A stretch of DNA of 64,000 nucleotides from Blasia pusilla (GCA_050084515.1 CM114272.1:9610001-9674000), one strand, 5' to 3'. Positions 46,781 through 58,990 are shown, counted from the first letter of the stretch. Program-made: numbers and translations. The notes: generated by a model not told the origin, from the letters alone.

Positions 46781-48105
46781 CTATAGCTCCCAAGTCGTAC
46801 CCCCGAATGGTGAAGAGGCCGCGCCAACATGGGAAGAGACACCCGCCATTGCCTGTCTCTCCATGGGACTATCCACTACTGGGACATCCTCCGCATGTGC
46901 ATTCCCCTCCAACAACTCTCGTGGCCAGCTAACACTACCTGTGAAAGCCGCCAACGTGGTCACAGACTCGCCTCGTGATCGACCACCTCGTCCCGCAAAT
47001 TGCATGGGTAACTGACTCATCCGGCCGTCACCTGACCGCCATCTTGGCCAATAAGCAACGGTCTCCTCCCAGAAGTCAAGGATGAATCCTAGGGGATATA
47101 ACATTGTACTCCCACCAACACATCGTACGACTCAGCTCGTGTCGTAATCGCATGTGCGCGCACCATAGTACTATCCGTCGCATGCTCTGGCTGGACTCTG
47201 ACAACAATCTCCAGTCAAGTCATATACTGAGTGGGTGATACGCCCCCAATCAAGGTCTGTATCTGGAAGGGACAAGGCTCAATGTCGGCCTTCCGTAACC
47301 CCAACGCTAAACACGCCGTCTTCCCTAACATTAAGGGTTGCGCTCCCGAATCAAGTAGGATGCGCTGCAAGTGGTATACTGTCCCCGTCGGACTAACCAA
47401 GCGAAATACTCCAGCTCGGTTATCCAGTAACACTACTCCAGGTGTCACCACTGCTCGCTCTATGGCCGGTCGAGCTGGCATATCTACCAACTTCTCCGCC
47501 GCCGTATGCCATGACTCTGTGGGGAACGTCCCCAGCACCGGATGTGAGGGCAAGTCCACCACCTCCTCAACTACCTCTGAACAAGAAGCAGTCATCTCTC
47601 CACGCTCATACAACGTGGCGGCCAACCGAAACACCTCAGCTGGTCCAACTCCCAACGTCGCCAACTCTATGGCGGAAAATAGCGGAGTCTGACTCACTCT
47701 GGTGGCCACCTCCAACACTATAGTCGACACTGACTCCACTCGAGCCGGCATAGGAGTTGTCACTCCAACTCCTCGTGACGTCGACAAAGGTGCCTGAACT
47801 GTAGGCACCTCTGGTCGTCGAGGCACCATCGATGGTGTGTGTAGTGCCTCCGACAATGTGAACGATTGTGGAACCCTGGCCTGCCGCCCATCGGTCCCCT
47901 CTGCTGGGTCAATCTCAACTCCACCTCTCCATGGCTCGGTGCCTCTCACCGCACCCCGAGTCACCACTGCAGTTGCCTCAACCTGGGCTGCACTACACAT
48001 GAATCCCATACTGGCGAAATCCTCACCCGGATCAGGGTAAGAGGTAGAAGTTGGAGTCACACTACGCCGCAGACTCCGTGCCTTCCTAAGTTGCATCATC
48101 GTCAT
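46781..48105 (-). pseudogene. aspartic protease and linker of the gypsy element
   Basis: Frame 48105-47215 is a low-complexity N-terminal part followed by the retropepsin signature ILLDSGAQPLMLGK (active-site Asp codon 47352-47350) and CLALGL. A TGA (47217-47215) follows, then AESYDVLVGV. After a one-base shift near 47104 the frame resumes with LYPLGFILDFWEE and runs to a TAG at 46783-46781, in frame with the methyltransferase. The original product was therefore probably one protease-methyltransferase-RT polyprotein. Breaks: one stop, one frameshift and one stop before the methyltransferase. Confidence 0.8.
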
Positions 48106-49560
48106 GGCAAAGCAATCCTCTGCTCCAACCGATCGATGCGTGAGAGAACCGCCCGGGCCGTGGTGCTCTGCGCTCCATCTCCTCTGGCTAGTGGTGGTCC
48201 TCTTCCACCACGTCCAGGAAGAACTCCCCGACCTCCTCCAGGACGACCGCCCCCAGGCCCTCGGCCTACCTCTGGACGTGCCCCTCGGAGAAGGTCAAAA
48301 CATCTATCCCTAGAGTGACCATATATGTGGCAATGGTCACACTGGTGCTGTGGTGGGGCCATCCTCTGTGGCTCCTGAGCAATTGGAGGCGCTGGTGGTC
48401 CTCTCCCATGCTGTAGGCAGTCTCTCTGCCTATGGGCCCCTCTACACGTCCAACAAGACCACATCGGTCCGTGCTGGGCAACATATGTAGGTGCGGGTCG
48501 TTTCCTCATAGGCTCACGGTACCCGCCCTGCTCTCTAGGCACACTGGCCCGCTCTCGTGGTACTGGTGCTCGCTGTGCCACCTGTGGGGTCACCGTCGCT
48601 CGTGGACCCGTCGACTCTCGAGAAAATCCAGCGGTCACTACCTGCTTCTCACTCATGTTGAGCTCAATACGCTCAGACAACTCAAAGACCACCTTCAATG
48701 TGGGCTTCGTTGTGTGAATCAGCACCGCATCTCGGACTCTCCTCCGTAGTTCTCGGTCCAGAACCCCTTACCAATATTGGACTGACTGCGCCTCAGTCAC
48801 TCCAAACGTAGCAATGATCAGCCTCCTCATGCGTGTGAATGCCTCTCTCAGACTCTCACCTGATCGTCGCTGAAAATCTCAGAGACTCTTCAGCTTGTGC
48901 GTGACGCCTGGTAGCTCTTCCCCAACTGTCGGAAGAACTCCACTGTGGGGCTGAAGCTAGGTGGCCCTCTACCACCAGAGGTCTCTGCCACATCGCCTGT
49001 CTCACTGCCCTCCTTTCCATCTAGTCTCCGGGCTGATGGTGTGGGTCTCTCTCTCTCACAATCCCATCATATGCCTCGCGACCACTAATGGACAAATACC
49101 CTGGAGCCCAATACATCCTCCAGGCATCGATCTCTACTGAATATAGTGATTGAAACTCCATGTAGTCATCCATCGGGGGACCCTCCAAGTGCTGGAACAA
49201 TCACTTCCATGCCATGAAAGGGTTGAACCGTGTCGGGGTCCGTATCTCCTGGAAGTCGCACCATGTGTCGAACTCCTGGATAACATCATCTAAGTCGATG
49301 GTGCCCAATGCACCCGAGAAACGACGCATGCCTCGATGGCCCATGTCGTCCATCTCCTGCCAAGTACTACTGTCTCTGTCGGTGATCTCGTCACCAGACC
49401 CAGTGTCCAGTGATGACGATCTAGTCACGGATGGATGTCAAGGGAGCTCCTCACTGGTAACCCCTCGGTATCTCACTCCACTCCGTGCCACATCACTACC
49501 ACTGGTCGCACTACCCCGTTCTTCCGAACCCTGGAAGAACGCCGTGATGACAAACCCTGT
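48102..49560 (-). pseudogene. gag of the gypsy element
   Basis: Capsid region with MDDMGHRGMRRFSG, FNPFMAWK and FQRRSGESLREAF, then a basic linker and two zinc knuckles: CWTCRGAHRQRDC (CX2CX3HX4C, near 48450) and CDHCHIYGHSRDRC (CX2CX4HX4C, near 48320). The last part (48725-48102) is open. Upstream it is broken by TGA at 49440-49438, TGA at 49203-49201, TGA at 48881-48879, TAA at 48780-48778 and a frameshift near 48950. At least one (49440) is a CGA to TGA change judged against the older copy. Nucleic-acid binding and particle assembly are the family roles. Confidence 0.85.
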
Positions 49561-49688
49561 CTCACCCGCTCAAGCACTCAGACTCACCGAGAGTCTCCCA
49601 CACGCCTCACTAGCTCACCTATGCTAACATCAATCCCGTGATGACATACCCGGCCTCACGCACGCTCAACACTCGGGCTCACCATGAG

Positions 49689-49760
49689 CCTCCCAACTGA
49701 CTCACCTAACCTAGGTGAGTCAGTTGGGAGGTCGCGTGTATGACCTTGGGTCATACACGC
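49689..49760 (-). promoter_or_regulatory. two adjacent hairpins in the gag leader
   Basis: Hairpin 1: CCTCCCAACTGACTCACCTA (49689-49708) pairs perfectly with 49712-49731, loop 3 nt. Hairpin 2: GCGTGTATGACC (49734-49745) pairs perfectly with 49749-49760, loop 3 nt. They lie between the 5' LTR and gag, where retroelements keep packaging and dimerisation signals. Function is inferred from position only. Confidence 0.7.
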
Positions 49761-49904
49761 AACCCCTACTCGGCAACCGCCGTATATCCACCAACATGCT
49801 ACACATGGCGCATTTAGGGTCCGCGCCCTTCAGCGCCCGTCTCCGCCCGTCGCCTGTCGCCTGTCGCCCATCGCCGCCGCGCCCTAACCCTAGACCAGCC
49901 CTTT

Positions 49905-50690
49905 ACTTAACAGCCCCATGGCCGCTGCAAGCTCTAACTCTTCTCCCTGGGTACTCCCGAAATTCCACGAGCTATAAGACGACGTTACTCCTGCCGACAC
50001 AACCTGCGCTACACCCTGCTGTTGTCCCCCATCAATCCGCACCAGCAAAATCTGAGAAAAACGGACAGCGCTTCCGCCCACAACCTTCCGAACAGAAAAA
50101 TGACACACAAAACGTCACACACACGTCTCCAGGGGATCCCGACCAAGGCAACTCGCTTGCCTACCTACAAACAACGAATTCCCACCCGCCCCCTGACATC
50201 TTTCTCATGTAAAAATAAAGAGTAGTAAAAACGGCACACCCGGCCTAAAACTCCACTCCTCAATCTACATCGGCATATCGAACCTCATCCACCCTGTGCT
50301 AGCAAGGAATCCGGACGCCAGCACCCTAGTCCTAGCTGACATACATACAAGGGAGGTGCTCCAACGGCCCAACATAAGAAAGATGGCTTAGGAAAGCCAT
50401 CTTCCTCTCTTATATAGGGTTGGGAAGAGCCAAAAGGCTCTTCCCCTAAAAATAGCCCTTCCCTTGGTAACCTGCGCGCACAGGTTACCAGGGGCGGGTG
50501 ACTTGGTCAACAAGCCACCCGGTTGTAAAAGACCTCAACACGAAAGTTGTCAGGAACGACGTTCCTGACACAATGGATCTATCCTCAACCTCATCCGACA
50601 CCGTGGGGCAAAGTTACACTCAAGATAGTCCGCTGGCTCCTACACCCTACCCACAATAGATCTCAGCCTATCGGCTACTCAGATGTGACA
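49905..50690 (-). mobile_element. 5' LTR of the DNMT-gypsy element
   Basis: Starts (minus strand) TGTCACATCTGAGTAGCCGA at 50690. The inner end is set where similarity with relics 1 and 2 stops (AGTAAAGGGCTGG). U3 has three perfect inverted repeats: 50549-50569, 50466-50489 and 50422-50445. A TATATAAG box follows at 50416-50409. No match to the common TGGTATCAGAGC primer-binding site was seen next to it. Confidence 0.78.
50409..50416 (-). promoter_or_regulatory. TATA box of the 5' LTR
   Basis: TATATAAG directly after the GGAAGAGCC-TTTT-GGCTCTTCC inverted repeat, at the same place as in the LTR fragment at 13354. Confidence 0.6.
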
Positions 50691-51445
50691 CATGTCATGA
50701 GGTAAAAATAATGTTGAATAGAACCTTTATGAGTGATGGTTGTCTCACCTAGTTCATATGAATCAATGTCCATTAGTTCATTTGTGGAGTTGTATATTTT
50801 AAACGTTGGCAAATAATAAGAGGGTTGTAAATGTTTTCTTTTTTCACAAAATCTAGCCCTTTTCAATTAGAAGAGGTTTGGAAGGCATACCTTTTTAGCA
50901 ATACAAGATGGTATGGTTTTATTCTTAGTAGGGATTTTAAATAGTTGGTCTTTCTATTTTGACCATTTGTGTGATGTGTCGGAGGAAAGAATTTGATTTA
51001 ACAAAATATGATAAGGAAAAACCAGGCCCACAAAATTTTGACATAAGAAAACATTATATCTAAAATTTGGATGATAAAATAGAAAAAAAAAATTTTGTAG
51101 GAAAATGAACAAGAAATTTGGAAGAAAAAATTCATTGAAAACCCAAAATATGAATATATGTATCATTAGAACTTAAAATGTTGTGTGCTCAACTTGCTTG
51201 ATGGAGAGGGTCAAAGAAACCTTCTCTAGCCTTTAGGACTCCAAAGAGGGCCCCCAACACTATTACCCTCCACTATTGAAATTTTAATCTCCTATCTCTT
51301 CACACTCCTAATGAAAATTAAAGTTTTAAAAGACTTCTTTGTGAAGTACTTTTTTCGGAATCTCTCTCTCAGAAAACTAGCGAGCAAACATATGCTTAAG
51401 CTCAAAATTTATTTTTAAAAGTACTTTGGAGATCCGGGAGTCCCG
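50691..51445. other. AT-rich gap between gypsy LTR and mitochondrial insert
   Basis: No coding or repeat-end signal. The base after the LTR end is C (plus strand), and no target-site duplication can be tested because the other LTR is missing. Confidence 0.35.
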
Positions 51446-51447
51446 CG

Positions 51448-51525
51448 TGGAAGGGCTCTCGCTCAACGGATCAAAGGTACGCCGGGGATAACATGCTGAT
51501 GACTCCCAAGAGCTCTTATCGACGG
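51448..51525 (+). pseudogene. rrn26: mitochondrial large-subunit rRNA fragment (domain V)
   Basis: GCTCAACGGATCAAAGGTAC, GCCGGGGATAAC, GCTGATGACTCCCAAGAGCT and CTTATCGACGG run in the order of the peptidyl-transferase region, in the plant mitochondrial form. The nearly invariant ATAACAGGCTGAT reads ATAACATGCTGAT here, which would be damaging. Similarity stops abruptly after CGACGG, so this is a fragment. Confidence 0.85.
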
Positions 51526-53117
51526 CCCTCGGCGACCTTTATACGGACCGTCATGATTTCCGCCTGCGGGGTCAGCGCCCTGAACGCCCTTGTTCTGGGC
51601 ATATGCCCACATGTATACTCAGGACCTCGGTAATGAAAAGGGGAGGCTGCGTGCAACCCGTGACCCCGATCACCCAACCGTCAGCTCATCTAACATAACG
51701 CAACCTAGAACCTGTTTGAATTGCGTAAGTTATTTTGAACATATCGTGTCTTGCTCGGAGGATTTCGGCTGAAGAAGCCTTGACCTTGTTGAGAGAGATG
51801 CGAGCCGATAACGATCTAGTAACCGACATTCAGGACTCGTAGAAAAACTTCCACTTGGCTTTAGCGAGTAGGCTAGACTTTGCCCCAGATGAGGTGCGGG
51901 AAGCCATGGATAACCTTGAGAGAAAACTCGATTTGGCTTGTAGAACCCCTTCTTTAGTAAAACCAAAAAAGGAAATCGTAAAGCCATTTCCTCGCAATCC
52001 TTTGCCTTGACGAAAGGAGACACGTAGTGCGAAGACTTGAGGGAGAGGTGGATAGCACTCGACCAGAGGGATAGCGCTTTACAGCGGGGCCTATTTTTCG
52101 TTTGATTCTCTGTTTCACATAGCTCACGAAGGCCGCCCTTTTTTCAGGTCTTTTTTGTGAGTTTGTTTTTTTCCTGTCAAATTTTTTTCTTTTTTTGTCT
52201 GACAGTCCGGTGCGTTGTTTGACAGTCCCCCAGGGGCCCTGTCAGCCACTCCCCGATCCCCAGCCCTTCGGACCCACAAAGTATTTTGTCTTCTTTGGGC
52301 CGTTCGTCGAGAGCTTTGCATCTCCAGCCCTTCGAAAAACCGGGTTTTGTTCAAAAAGAATGGCGAAGCGTTAGCCATTATAGCGTCCCTGGTTATTTTT
52401 ACAATTCTTCACCACTTTCTTAGCATATGTATTGGCGTCGCTCTGCCAATTCTTTCGGGTAGGCTGGCGAGAGGATTTGCTCGAGACATTTGAAAAACTA
52501 TGGATCGTGTTCTGACTAGTCGCCTTCGTTGCCTGGCTGGGTTGGTATCCCTTTCCCTCACTACTACGGGACCTTTGAGCCCGCGCATCGTGTGTTGGAC
52601 GATGTGAAGCGGTTACTTCTCGTGGTTGCTTTTTTTGTGTGTTTTCGCCCTGACCATCCTCAGGGCACCTAGTGGTGTAAGGTCCTTGCGCACTTGCTTG
52701 ATTGCTCAAGTCAGTTCCTATGCTGGAATTACTTGTGACTATCCGACAGCCCTGGCCGCTAACAACATCAGTCAAAGCTTTCGCCCCCTGCCGAGTATAC
52801 CAAGCGCTCAAAGAATAAAATACATTTTTTCTCTTGGTTATGATTCGAACATTTGTTTACTACGCGCTAAACTGCATTGGGTAAAATTAAATTAGAAATC
52901 AGAATAGTGAAAGCTTTTTTTCTGGTACCCAAAGTCATAGCATACAAAATTGCGGGGGTTTGTACTATAATAAAGCATAAAGGGCCCTTTAAAGTAAATT
53001 GGGATTGGTTCGAATTGCAGAATAAAAATCCAAGCCGCGTAAGAGAAGCCATAAAACTCGTAAATTTTAGAATCAATTGGAGCAAGCTCCGTGTCTTCTC
53101 AAGGGAAATACATTCAT

Positions 53118-53315
<198 letters not shown>

Positions 53316-53591
53316 TCATATTTTTCCTTTTTTTGATTGCAATAAGGATTTAATTATAATAAATCATGATAAAACATGTGTCACCACGAAACTCCAATAG
53401 AGGAGTTTAATGGATAAATCAGAACTTATCAATATATATCGTCCTACAATTTTGTGTACCTTACCCATTATCATTTGCATGCCCGAGAGGGCAGACACAA
53501 TCAAAACCTTTGTTTTGTTGGACAGTTTTTTGGTTTTGTGGGTGGGTTGTTCATTTTTTGCATTTTTTCTCACCCGTTTTATCACCTTTTT

Positions 53592-53630
53592 TGGCGGGAG
53601 TCGGATTTGAACCCACAACATTCAGATTAT
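53592..53630 (-). pseudogene. 3' half of an organellar tRNA-Met (CAU-type)
   Basis: On the minus strand AATCTGAATGTTGTGGG and TTCAAATCCGACTCCCGCCA give the anticodon-stem 3' side, variable loop, T arm with TTCAAAT loop, acceptor 3' side and discriminator A. Preceding bases AT fit the last two of a CAU anticodon. The T stem has one G-G mismatch. The 5' half is absent; the sequence before is AT-rich nuclear-like DNA. Confidence 0.65.
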
Positions 53631-53640
53631 TTTTATTCAA

Positions 53641-55509
53641 AATTCAAATATAACCTCCATTTTCTTAAATCTTAAAGAGTAATAACACTCCACTAAATAA
53701 ATATGTTCTTCAATTAAAATTTGAATAATACCCAACTCCCATAAATAATTCCACCCTTCCATATAAGTTTAAATAATATCCCATTCCTCTAAATAACTCA
53801 ACCCTTCCATAAGAGGTTAAATAATACTTCTCTTCCTCCACTCCTCCCACCAACGTAACACCCATAAATTAAATCACTAGTTAATATATATTAATGAAAT
53901 CATTTCCCTCTTCCTTTCAAATTAGTTTTCCATACTTATTAAGAAACAAAATTATAAACTTGATACTATTTAATCTTATTTTCTCATTATTTTGTCTTGT
54001 TGTGTATATATATGATTGCGAATAAGAATATAAATTGATGAGATATCTCCCATCTAGATTTTTTTGGGGGGAAATTCTCTTTTTCATTTTCCCTTATGGA
54101 AAAATTAGTCAAATCTCTCTTATGAGTCTTCCCATCTCCTATCGAACATTGGATATTTTAAAAGTATCATAAAAACCTTCTTTTTCTAAAATTCATGGCT
54201 TTCCTCTTCAATGTTTTCGGAGAAATTATTAATAAAGTCAACACTTAAATATTTTTGAAAATATATCTCTTTCTCTGGTTGAAAATTGAACCTTATATCT
54301 CTTTTACTCCCCTTTAAATTTTTCCCTTTTTTCTCTTTATGTTCCTTGTTGCAAATTTATCATTTTCTCTCTTCCCCATTTTCATTGAATTACAAAATTC
54401 TCTTTAAATTTCTCATGAAGCTTAAGACCGTGAGTTGCTAATCCAAATAATATTATGGATGTTAAGGATAGTGCCCAAAAACTTCTGCGCAATGTATGGA
54501 ATGTGGAAACTCCATTTTTGTTTCATGATGCTAGAAGAACATGATATTATCAACTTCAACATGTGGTGCCTTTGGATTTAATTATGAAAGTTATTCATAA
54601 ATCCCATATTTTCTGACAAATAAAATACATAACAAAGATACTCTAAATATGTGAAACAAAAGAGGTTTACTACCATTCAAGAAACTTCATAGATTGTAAT
54701 AACCTAAATGTATAGTAATCATTATTCTCATTACATCCTTTACAAGTTCTCCCTGTTTTTTTGCCTAGTCATCTAACCTATCCATATGTCCTACACTTGT
54801 CCCATAATTACTTTCTCCCCATCATGGTGGGTTCCTTTACAGAGCTATTAAATATCTTTGACAATGTAAGCTTTTTGTGGATAGAGGAGAAGAGGAAAAT
54901 ATACTAAGATAGGAAAAGTGAAAGATGTGGATATTAAATGGGTCTCTTATTTAATATTTCTTTGAAAGTTGTGAGTTAATGCCCTATTCCCACAATCTCC
55001 CTTAGTTTTTATTTGAGAGGATTTTCCATGCTTTTCGCCATAAAACCAAAATGGACCCAAAGATATTTTTGTAGCACAAGACAAACCAAACATTTCCTAT
55101 TCTAGACATGAACTAATTATGATGTTTGGCATTGGACTAATAAAAGCATGCATGAACCCCTATTCTAGAATGGTCTTATATATATTTTTAGATTGGTCAT
55201 AATAATATATAATAGATATCTTTTGTTTGTGAGTTTTCCTGCAAGTATTTGAGTTCAAAATAATTCAAAATTAATTTTAACTAAATTTGTTTTGGAAGAA
55301 GATATTAAATAAAAACAATGAATTGATATCCCAAAAGATATCCATAATTTCTTATTATTTTCTTCATATATTTGTGTACTCAATTGGGTGACTATCATGA
55401 ATCTCTTATAATTAACTCACAAAGTTATAAACTAACACAATTCAAATATGAAAACTAAATCATCATCAAGCACTTCATCTTACACTATACCTCCCTTCCA
55501 TTTGACATA
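53641..55509. other. AT-rich repeat debris, no gene seen
   Basis: Words shared with the AT-rich Helitrons (TATTTTGTCTTGTTG near 53990) suggest a decayed copy at about 53640-54010. A segment at 54735-54810 (CTTTACAAGTTCT, CATCTAACCTATCC, TGTCCTACACTTG) resembles 57254-57331. Otherwise unassigned. Confidence 0.35.
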
Positions 55510-55683
55510 CTAGTGTAGTGCCCGTGCTATGCACAGGTGAAAGGGCACATCAACTGTCAAACTACCTATTATGTCTAAACCTCTTAAACACTGTTCGTGT
55601 CAATAGCAAAGGAGGCAATAATGTACGCGTGTCAATGTAGGAGGAAGGGGTTCTCAAACCCCATCCTCTTTTAATAATATAGA
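55510..55683 (-). mobile_element. short non-autonomous Helitron (174 bp), intact ends
   Basis: Minus strand: host A, then TCTATATTATTAAAAGAGG, then GGGGTTTGAGAACCCC stem, ending CCTGTGCATAGCACGGGC, ACTACACTAG, then host T. The TC start, 3' hairpin, CTAG end and A/T insertion site are all present. Related to 15415-15613. Confidence 0.78.
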
Positions 55684-56026
55684 TATATAGTTGTGTAAGG
55701 TTCAAGCAATGGAGAATTAGAAAAGTAACAAAGGGGAGGAAGTGGAAGAAAGGCATATGGATACTGAACTATTATGTATAGTAGTACGTTTTTTTTTCCA
55801 TGAAATGGCATCCTGTTGACATTGTTAGAATATTTGTGTGGTAGATAATTTTCTATTTCAAGAAAAATCATATTTTATTCTTAAATTTTCAACTTTTCAA
55901 AACACAAGAGACACCTCAACATTCTATTATGAAAATTCTTTAAAAAAATTTATTTTCATACTAATTAAGTAGCTTATTTATTTCAATTTAAATATAAATG
56001 GAATCATGTCATGCCATTTATAATAA

Positions 56027-56060
56027 CTAGTGAATATCTAAGCCATGCCTGGGCTTGTAA
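56027..56060 (-). mobile_element. Helitron 3' terminus (partial)
   Basis: Minus strand AAGCCCAGGCATGGCTT hairpin, then AGATATTCACTAG and host T. Same design as the ends at 16487 and 55510; the 5' end was not found. Confidence 0.4.
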
Positions 56061-58990
56061 TAAACATCGTTGGTACATTCCTTTTTTCTAATTCTAACTA
56101 ACTAGATGAGATACTTATCACAATAAGAGACCACTTGAGAATATGTATGTTTAAGTGGAAGATGAGAGACTTGTCTCTAATAATATAATATTGTATTTAC
56201 AAATTAATGATGAGAGGGGGATCACTTTAGAGAATTTATTTTCTTGATTAATCAAGACGTGTTATGTAAGGAAGAGATTGTTATAAAGAGTGAGGGATGA
56301 CGTTTAGAAACTGTGTCTAAGAAATTGAGAATTGGTCAATATTTTATAGTCATAGCTTTTGATGAATGATTTAGGTTGATGAAACCTTGTAGCTACCTAT
56401 TAACTTACTCTAAATTTATTTTAAAATAAAATAAAATAGCTCCCAGATAGAAAATTAACCATCGCGCACTTTCTTCAATAATTTTTTTTTGAATTTATAC
56501 AAAATATCCCAAATGCCTTCCTCCATGCTTTGCCGCGAGCATTCCCAGATAAAATTCATAAATAATGTAAGCCAAAAATTGTTTTCGTTGCGCAAAATAT
56601 TTTTAATAAAAATATCATATTCATACGATCGTCCCAATGGAGGTCACTAAAACATCCTCTTAAACGTGTCCACTCAAAACTCATGTTATCGGTTGTTAAT
56701 GAAAATCAGGTAAAGGCCAAATCCCATGCATATCAAGAATTGGCGACCATAGAAGGTCGCAACTTTTTTTCTGCCCAAAACTTTTGGACGTAGTTATGCC
56801 CTAGCGACCTCGACCCGGTTATGACCGGTAGTAGTTACACGAGACACAATGTCTTTTGTCACATTATCCATCGGTAAACTAATTGGAACGCAAGAATGAG
56901 GGTTGCTCCGACATGTACCCCTATCAATGGGATAAGGCTCTAAGGGCAAGTCCCCATAGAGGATTTCTTGGGTGGTGGGATCTGTGCGATTGAGAATCTA
57001 CACTTGAGATTGCAAAGACGAGGAACAGGTCTTTGGTCCATGCACGCCATGAAATTTGCGGCTCGAAATGAGGAAGGACGATCCTAGGTTCTTGGAAGCA
57101 CTCCAACCGGTTTTTAATTGCCACATGGATTGGTTGTAGCCGATTGCAATCTGCGTCTCCGTCGGAGGGAATAATGGCGTTCAATCGCGCCATTACGATT
57201 GCTATGTTTGAATTGCGCCATTATATTTCTTTGTTTGAATTGGGTCTTTAGGGCCTCTACAAGTTCTTGTCCTTTTTTTTTTCTGGCCATCTAGACTATC
57301 CACGTGTCCTATGCACGTATGTATTAATTACTCTTCACAGAGGTGGCACATTGGTTACGATTTCTTTGTTTGAATTACGACGGAAGTGCACGTTTACAAT
57401 TACAGAGTTGAAACGGTCCGTCTGGTAATGGAAGGTAAGACCAATTGACATTGCCTAACCACCACCCGGGGAAAGGGCCTGCCGGATAAATCGCAGGACC
57501 GCTCCACGGGGACGCGCCCTAAAACTCCTACATGGTTTCTACAATGAGGGCAGGTCCCCATGACGTAAGTTTGAGGTCGCGGGGTCCCTGATCTTGAGAG
57601 TTGACGATTGGAATTTGAGGGACCACATACCAATTCCTGATCTAACTACGCCGCAAGAATCACGGCACGGAAATTCCATGGACGATCGTTATAATGACCG
57701 TCCCTAACATTGCCCGGAATTGTTATGAGAACCAAGTTAGGACCCGAAGGAGGTTTCCATGGGGACATGCCCTAAGTGACGTGACGTGGTCACAACATGC
57801 GGTTGGACGGTGGAACTAGAGTTGACGACGTCCAGTTGAACGGATGGATGGACAATGGATTGTACAAGGAGTGACTGCTCAACTTCTTTCAGCAGCGTTG
57901 GGATCGATCCACAAGTCGTACAGGAACCAGGTGTGGAGACCGTGCTGGCTTATGTGCACTACTGCCGCAGACGGAATAGTAGTCACAGAACTGAACTACT
58001 GCTTTCCGGGCTACACGCCGGTGAGTCCAGACTCCAGACCCAGTCGGCATCGTCGGTAGATCTTCCCATCCACGGTCCTAAGGTCCGAATACGCAGTACC
58101 GGACGGCGGTCAGCGGACAACCAGCGACTTCTATCGCCGCTGCCGCAGTGGCCGTACAAACTCGACGTTACGGGGAGTCGGGACACACAAACAAATATGA
58201 GCGAACGAAAAATTCCTGTACAGCAGCTACAAGCTACAGCTGTCTGGTGCCTACTCTACGTCCCGCTCTTGACCTCTGCTCCGTCCACTCCGTCCGTGAC
58301 TGTGTCCCCACTTCCTCGAAGTTCGGACCTCGATACTACCGTAGGTACTAGGTCGCGTATGGATAGAAGATTTACAGGAGCCCCGTACGATCGATGGAAG
58401 GAAGAAAGCGGAGTGGACGGCGCATCATTGAAGCGGATCTTTCTTACCAAGTGAGCATATTCTCGGTACGGTTATGTTCGGAGCTGCAAACACACACTTT
58501 TGTAGGCGTGCCAGGGGTTCCGCAAGGGCGGGGGTTCCGCAAAGAGGCATTTTTTTGGACAAGAAAGCAAACTCTTGCGAAATTCCGTATTAGAACATAT
58601 TTCCCGGGAAAAAAATGGACCGAGAAGACGACGACGAACCTAGGGGTGAAAGTTACGTGTTACAAATGGAGCCTTACAAATACGGATGGCCTAGAGTTGA
58701 TAAAATAAAGGAAAGCAACGCGAGACCAGTACACCCCGCCGTGTGAGGAAGGCACTCCGTGCAAATTTCAGCAAAACCACGGGCAAAGTGGGGGTGGGCG
58801 GCGGGGGCAGCGTAGACCTAGTAGGCGCGACGTGCCTATGTAAGCTAGTAACTTGGACGTTACTTGAAGTTAGATCCGCATGTGCCTCCTTACGACCACT
58901 AGGCATGGGGTTGGGGGTTTGGTCATGAAGTCTTTTAAGTCATCTCCTTTAAACTTTGAGAGAGGAAATCTTATTTTTTTTAAAACCAGT
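56061..58990. other. unassigned intergenic DNA
   Basis: AT-rich to about 56650, then mixed GC. A motif TCCCCATG followed by CCCTAA-like words recurs near 56950, 57490-57520, 57555 and 57755, so part may be a decayed repeat. The 199-codon frame at 57855-58454 has no domain and biased composition, and is not called. Confidence 0.3.

Larger units (their letters stand above)
44530..50690 (-). mobile_element. Ty3/gypsy element carrying a DNA cytosine methyltransferase, 3' truncated
   Basis: Read on the minus strand: 5' LTR (50690 to about 49905), structured leader, gag, protease, methyltransferase, reverse transcriptase to 44530. Then the element stops: RNase H, integrase and 3' LTR are missing. 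The family identity of gag and LTR is shown by the older copy at 4-11.5 kb. Gag and pol have several stops and shifts, so this copy is not autonomous, although the methyltransferase and RT frames are largely open. Confidence 0.85.

Noticed and set aside
44100-50700. A complete gypsy element with two LTRs
   Set aside because: Only the LTR at 50.7 kb was found. RNase H, integrase and a 3' LTR are absent down to 41 kb, so the element is truncated.
57855-58454. 199-codon plus-strand frame
   Set aside because: No domain, biased Ser/Thr/Arg composition, several overlapping alternative frames and no exon context.
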